A stretch of 64,000 bases of DNA from Actinomycetes bacterium. Lineage in GTDB: Bacteria; Actinomycetota; Acidimicrobiia; Acidimicrobiales; Aldehydirespiratoraceae. Position numbers and translations under genes: made by a program. Shown in pieces: positions 61,709 to 64,000 of the stretch; positions within the stretch are counted from its first letter, which is position 1, and each line of letters begins with the position of its first letter. The notes beneath the pieces are model-generated. The model ran no database searches, was not told the origin of the DNA, and was given only the letters and a program-made list of their open reading frames with translations. Where the stretch lies: NCBI GenBank assembly GCA_024276495.1, contig JAJRXC010000003.1, positions 1-64,000 of the forward strand. The letters run 5' to 3'.

Positions 61709-64000
61709 CTCCGAGCGAGCTTTGTATGGCGCTGATGCGCGCCGACTCGGAGGATCAGGTCGTCGAGCTCCTCTCCGAGAGCGGGTACTGGAGCGACCCG
61801 GCACTGTGGCGATACCTCGGCGACAACGAGAACAACTACGGCGCCATCGGTAACCAACAGAGCGAGTCGGTCGCCGCGCTGACCGAGAAGCTCATCAATG
61901 GCGTGGATGCAAGGCTGATGAATGAGTGCCTTGAGTCAGGCGTTGCGCCAACGGCATCCGGTGCGCCGCAGGACATGCGGACCGCAGTCGCTCAGTTCTT
62001 CGAGCAGCACTCTGCGCGCCTGCCAGACGACGCCGGTGTAATCGCGCTCTGGCCGGACGCCAAGATGACCGAAGAGGCTGATCGGCTGACGCTGGCCGCG
62101 ACGGGGTTCGGTCCGAAGTCGGGTTCAGGGCGAATGTGTCTGACGATTGCTGACGCTGGCGAGGGGCAGACCCCAGACGACTTCCCCACAACATTCCTCT
62201 CGCTGCAGAAGAGCAACAAGCTGCGAGTGCCCTTCGTGCAGGGAAAGTTCAACATGGGTGCTACTGGCGCACTCCAGTTCTGCAGCCCAGCCCACCGGCT
62301 GCAGCTCATCGTCTCCCGGCGCAACCCAGCTCTCGTCTCGAACGGAGGAAGGGACCAGGAGTGGGGGTTCACTGTTGTGCGGCGAGAAGCACCATCTCAC
62401 GGCGCACGGAGCTCGGTATTCACCTACCTGGCTCCAGCTGATCCGAAGTCGGGGCGAGACGGCCAGGTGCTCTCCTTTCCAGCAGACTCGTGGCCCATCT
62501 TCCCCACGGCTGACAAGAATGGACGCGACGCGTATGCACGCAACGCTTCGTATGGGAGCCTTGTGAAGCTCTACGAGTACAACCTGGATGGCAGCCGATC
62601 GAGGGTCGTCGGCTCAGGAGGAGGCCTCCTCCAACGGGTCGATTTCGCTCTTCCCGAGCTCGCACTCCCGATACGCCTCTACGAGTGCAGGCCTACCTAC
62701 CGAGGCCACTCTGGGAGTTTCGCGACGAACGTCCTCGGCGTTGTGGCCAGGCTCGAGCGCGACAAGGCAGACAAGCTCGAAGACGGGTTCCCGATCGGCC
62801 ACGTTCTTCGCCTCGAGGGACGAGAAGTGAGAGTTCGCGCCTACGCGTTGAAGGGCTCCGCTCGTGAGTATCGTTCGGGCACCAGCGCCATCGTGTTCTC
62901 GATCAACGGACAGACTCATGCGACGAAGGGAACGGATTTCTTTCGGCGCGGCAAGACCGTGGGTCTGAGTCAACTCGCCGACTCGCTAATCGTCGTCGTG
63001 GACTGTTCAGACATTGACGGTCAGCTCCGAGAGGACATGTTCATGAACAGCCGAGACCGGCTGTACAGCACCCCCATGACCCGCCAACTCGAGGCCGGCC
63101 TCGAGAGATTCCTCAAAAACGATCCCAGCCTGCGAGATCTCAAGAACAGGCGTCGCGAAGAGGAGATCAGAGACCGGCTCGATGAGGCACGCCCACTGGC
63201 CGACGCACTTTCGGATCTGGTCCAGCACACGCCAGGTCTGTCCAGGTTGCTGGGGGGTGGACCTACGATTCCTTCTCCCTTCCCGAAGTCGGGGACTGGA
63301 CGGGGAGACGGGAAGGCCACGTTCGAGGGGAAACGGTTCCCCACCTTCTTCCGATTCCGCAACAAGGCCAGCGGCGAGAACCTCGAACGGGTCGCGCACC
63401 TTGAATCGACAGTCCGTCTCAAGTTCGAGACAGATGCGCAGGACGACTACTTCCACCGCGATTCTGAACGCGGCGCGTTTGAGGTGGACCTGTTCGAGGA
63501 GATCGAGGGGCATTGGAAACCGCTAAGCGATCTGTCCTTCACGGGTCCGACATCCGGCGTTGCTGGCCTCTCCTTCGAGCTTCCCCCGACTGCGGTCATC
63601 GGTGAGCGCCTACGGGTCCGTATACGAATCACCGACCCCTCACGAGTTGACGCATTCGAGCTGGAGGCGGTCCTGACCGTGGCTTCACCGGCACGTCGGT
63701 CGACAGGTACTACCGGAAAGGACCGAGCGGCCAATTCGGGAGCAGGCCAGAACGACGAAGCGAGCAAGCTTGCGTTGCCCAACATCATTCCTGTGCGCGA
63801 GGACGATTGGGAAGACCATGGGTTCGATGAGCTATCCGCTCTGAAGGTCGTCGGACAGGGCGAGAGCGAGTCGGGCCAGGAGGTCTACGACTTCTACGTC
63901 AACTACGACAACAAGCACCTACTCAGCGCCCAGAAGGACCCGAGCCGCGACAGCGAGGCGCTCAGGGCTCAGTTCGTCTACACCCTGGTCCTCTACTCGA
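61705..64000 (+). CDS. Large GHKL ATPase, partial (runs off window)
   Basis: GTG 61705 opens a frame with no stop to the window edge, at least 765 residues. GHKL ATP site: N box LTEKLINGVDA with Glu61, Asn65 and Asp68, G1 box ADAGEG at 149-154, G2 region QGKFNMGATGAL at 179-190. This is the Hsp90/MutL/MORC/histidine-kinase type ATP pocket. The region ~200-430 looks like a MutL-type transducer or S5 fold, and a long charged tail follows. No histidine kinase phospho-site or HSP90 C-terminus is visible. Coupled to the winged-helix gene; function unknown, a defence role is a hypothesis. Confidence 0.8.
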   Translation, partial: MTPSELCMALMRADSEDQVVELLSESGYWSDPALWRYLGDNENNYGAIGNQQSESVAALTEKLINGVDARLMNECLESGVAPTASGAPQDMRTAVAQFFEQHSARLPDDAGVIALWPDAKMTEEADRLTLAATGFGPKSGSGRMCLTIADAGEGQTPDDFPTTFLSLQKSNKLRVPFVQGKFNMGATGALQFCSPAHRLQLIVSRRNPALVSNGGRDQEWGFTVVRREAPSHGARSSVFTYLAPADPKSGRDGQVLSFPADSWPIFPTADKNGRDAYARNASYGSLVKLYEYNLDGSRSRVVGSGGGLLQRVDFALPELALPIRLYECRPTYRGHSGSFATNVLGVVARLERDKADKLEDGFPIGHVLRLEGREVRVRAYALKGSAREYRSGTSAIVFSINGQTHATKGTDFFRRGKTVGLSQLADSLIVVVDCSDIDGQLREDMFMNSRDRLYSTPMTRQLEAGLERFLKNDPSLRDLKNRRREEEIRDRLDEARPLADALSDLVQHTPGLSRLLGGGPTIPSPFPKSGTGRGDGKATFEGKRFPTFFRFRNKASGENLERVAHLESTVRLKFETDAQDDYFHRDSERGAFEVDLFEEIEGHWKPLSDLSFTGPTSGVAGLSFELPPTAVIGERLRVRIRITDPSRVDAFELEAVLTVASPARRSTGTTGKDRAANSGAGQNDEASKLALPNIIPVREDDWEDHGFDELSALKVVGQGESESGQEVYDFYVNYDNKHLLSAQKDPSRDSEALRAQFVYTLVLYS

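Larger units (their letters stand above)
53939..64000 (+). mobile_element. Integrated genomic island at tRNA-Pro, right end outside window
   Basis: tRNA-Pro, integrase and accessory cargo (TA-like pair, phosphoesterase, XRE, Fic, wHTH, GHKL ATPase) follow in order. No second copy of the tRNA 3' end was seen up to 64000, so the far boundary (attR) must be beyond it. No replication, transfer or structural phage gene is present in the visible part, so the element type is undefined. Confidence 0.75.

Noticed and set aside
54016-64000. Second copy of the tRNA-Pro 3' end (attR)
   Set aside because: None seen by eye; the island end must be beyond the window.

Overview
The window comes from a high-GC actinobacterium. 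An acidimicrobial (Ilumatobacter-like) lineage is the best guess: CarD, a DUF222 HNH endonuclease, F420/LLM-type oxidoreductases, TetR regulators, an MMPL transporter and a dense set of CoA-dependent catabolic genes occur together, and GTG/TTG starts and ATGA/TGATG couplings are frequent. This is inference from gene content only; no rRNA is present.

Layout. 1-2584: 3' end of a MoxR AAA ATPase followed by DUF58 and VWA proteins. 2619-24146: mostly minus strand. It carries two copies of one module (two atypical thiolase-fold proteins plus DUF35/OB-fold proteins), at 2619-5879 and 16337-19594. In the second copy the two DUF35 genes are fused. Each module lies downstream of a D-aminoacylase-like amidohydrolase. 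Between them are a KstR-like TetR regulator, an acyl-CoA ligase coupled to an ArsC-family gene with an in-frame UGA at the catalytic Cys codon (probable selenoprotein), GlnB, a YtrA-type regulator with a long operator, an acyl-CoA dehydrogenase and an SDR. 24225-36829: a CoA transferase, a GGDEF-EAL protein, a glutaminyl cyclase, a DEDD exonuclease, a three-gene DNA methyltransferase cluster, CarD and small unknowns. 36826-47836: thiolase, two LLM oxidoreductases, MMPL transporter with TetR, a single acyl-CoA dehydrogenase, an ArsR/ArsI divergon and a paired acyl-CoA dehydrogenase operon. 47839-53868: DUF222-HNH, MalY-type aminotransferase with DUF169, DUF418 membrane protein, TetR and an epimerase.

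The core catabolic content (acyl-CoA ligase, CoA transferase, four acyl-CoA dehydrogenases, SDRs, canonical and non-canonical thiolases with DUF35 partners, a KstR-like regulator) fits degradation of steroid or isoprenoid-like side chains. The substrate cannot be read from the sequence.

From 53939 to the right edge lies an integrated island. It starts with tRNA-Pro(UGG) as attachment site, repeats that look like integrase arm sites, and a tyrosine integrase. The cargo is an AbiEi/AbiEii-like regulator-nucleotidyltransferase pair with its own operator cluster, a metallophosphoesterase, an XRE regulator divergent from a Fic protein with a large inverted repeat, a pRiA4b ORF-3-like protein, and a two-gene unit of a winged-helix protein and a large GHKL ATPase that runs off the window. 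The last 3 kb looks less GC-rich by eye. The GHKL unit is the best candidate for an undescribed defence system, and the UGA-containing ArsC is the most striking single gene.
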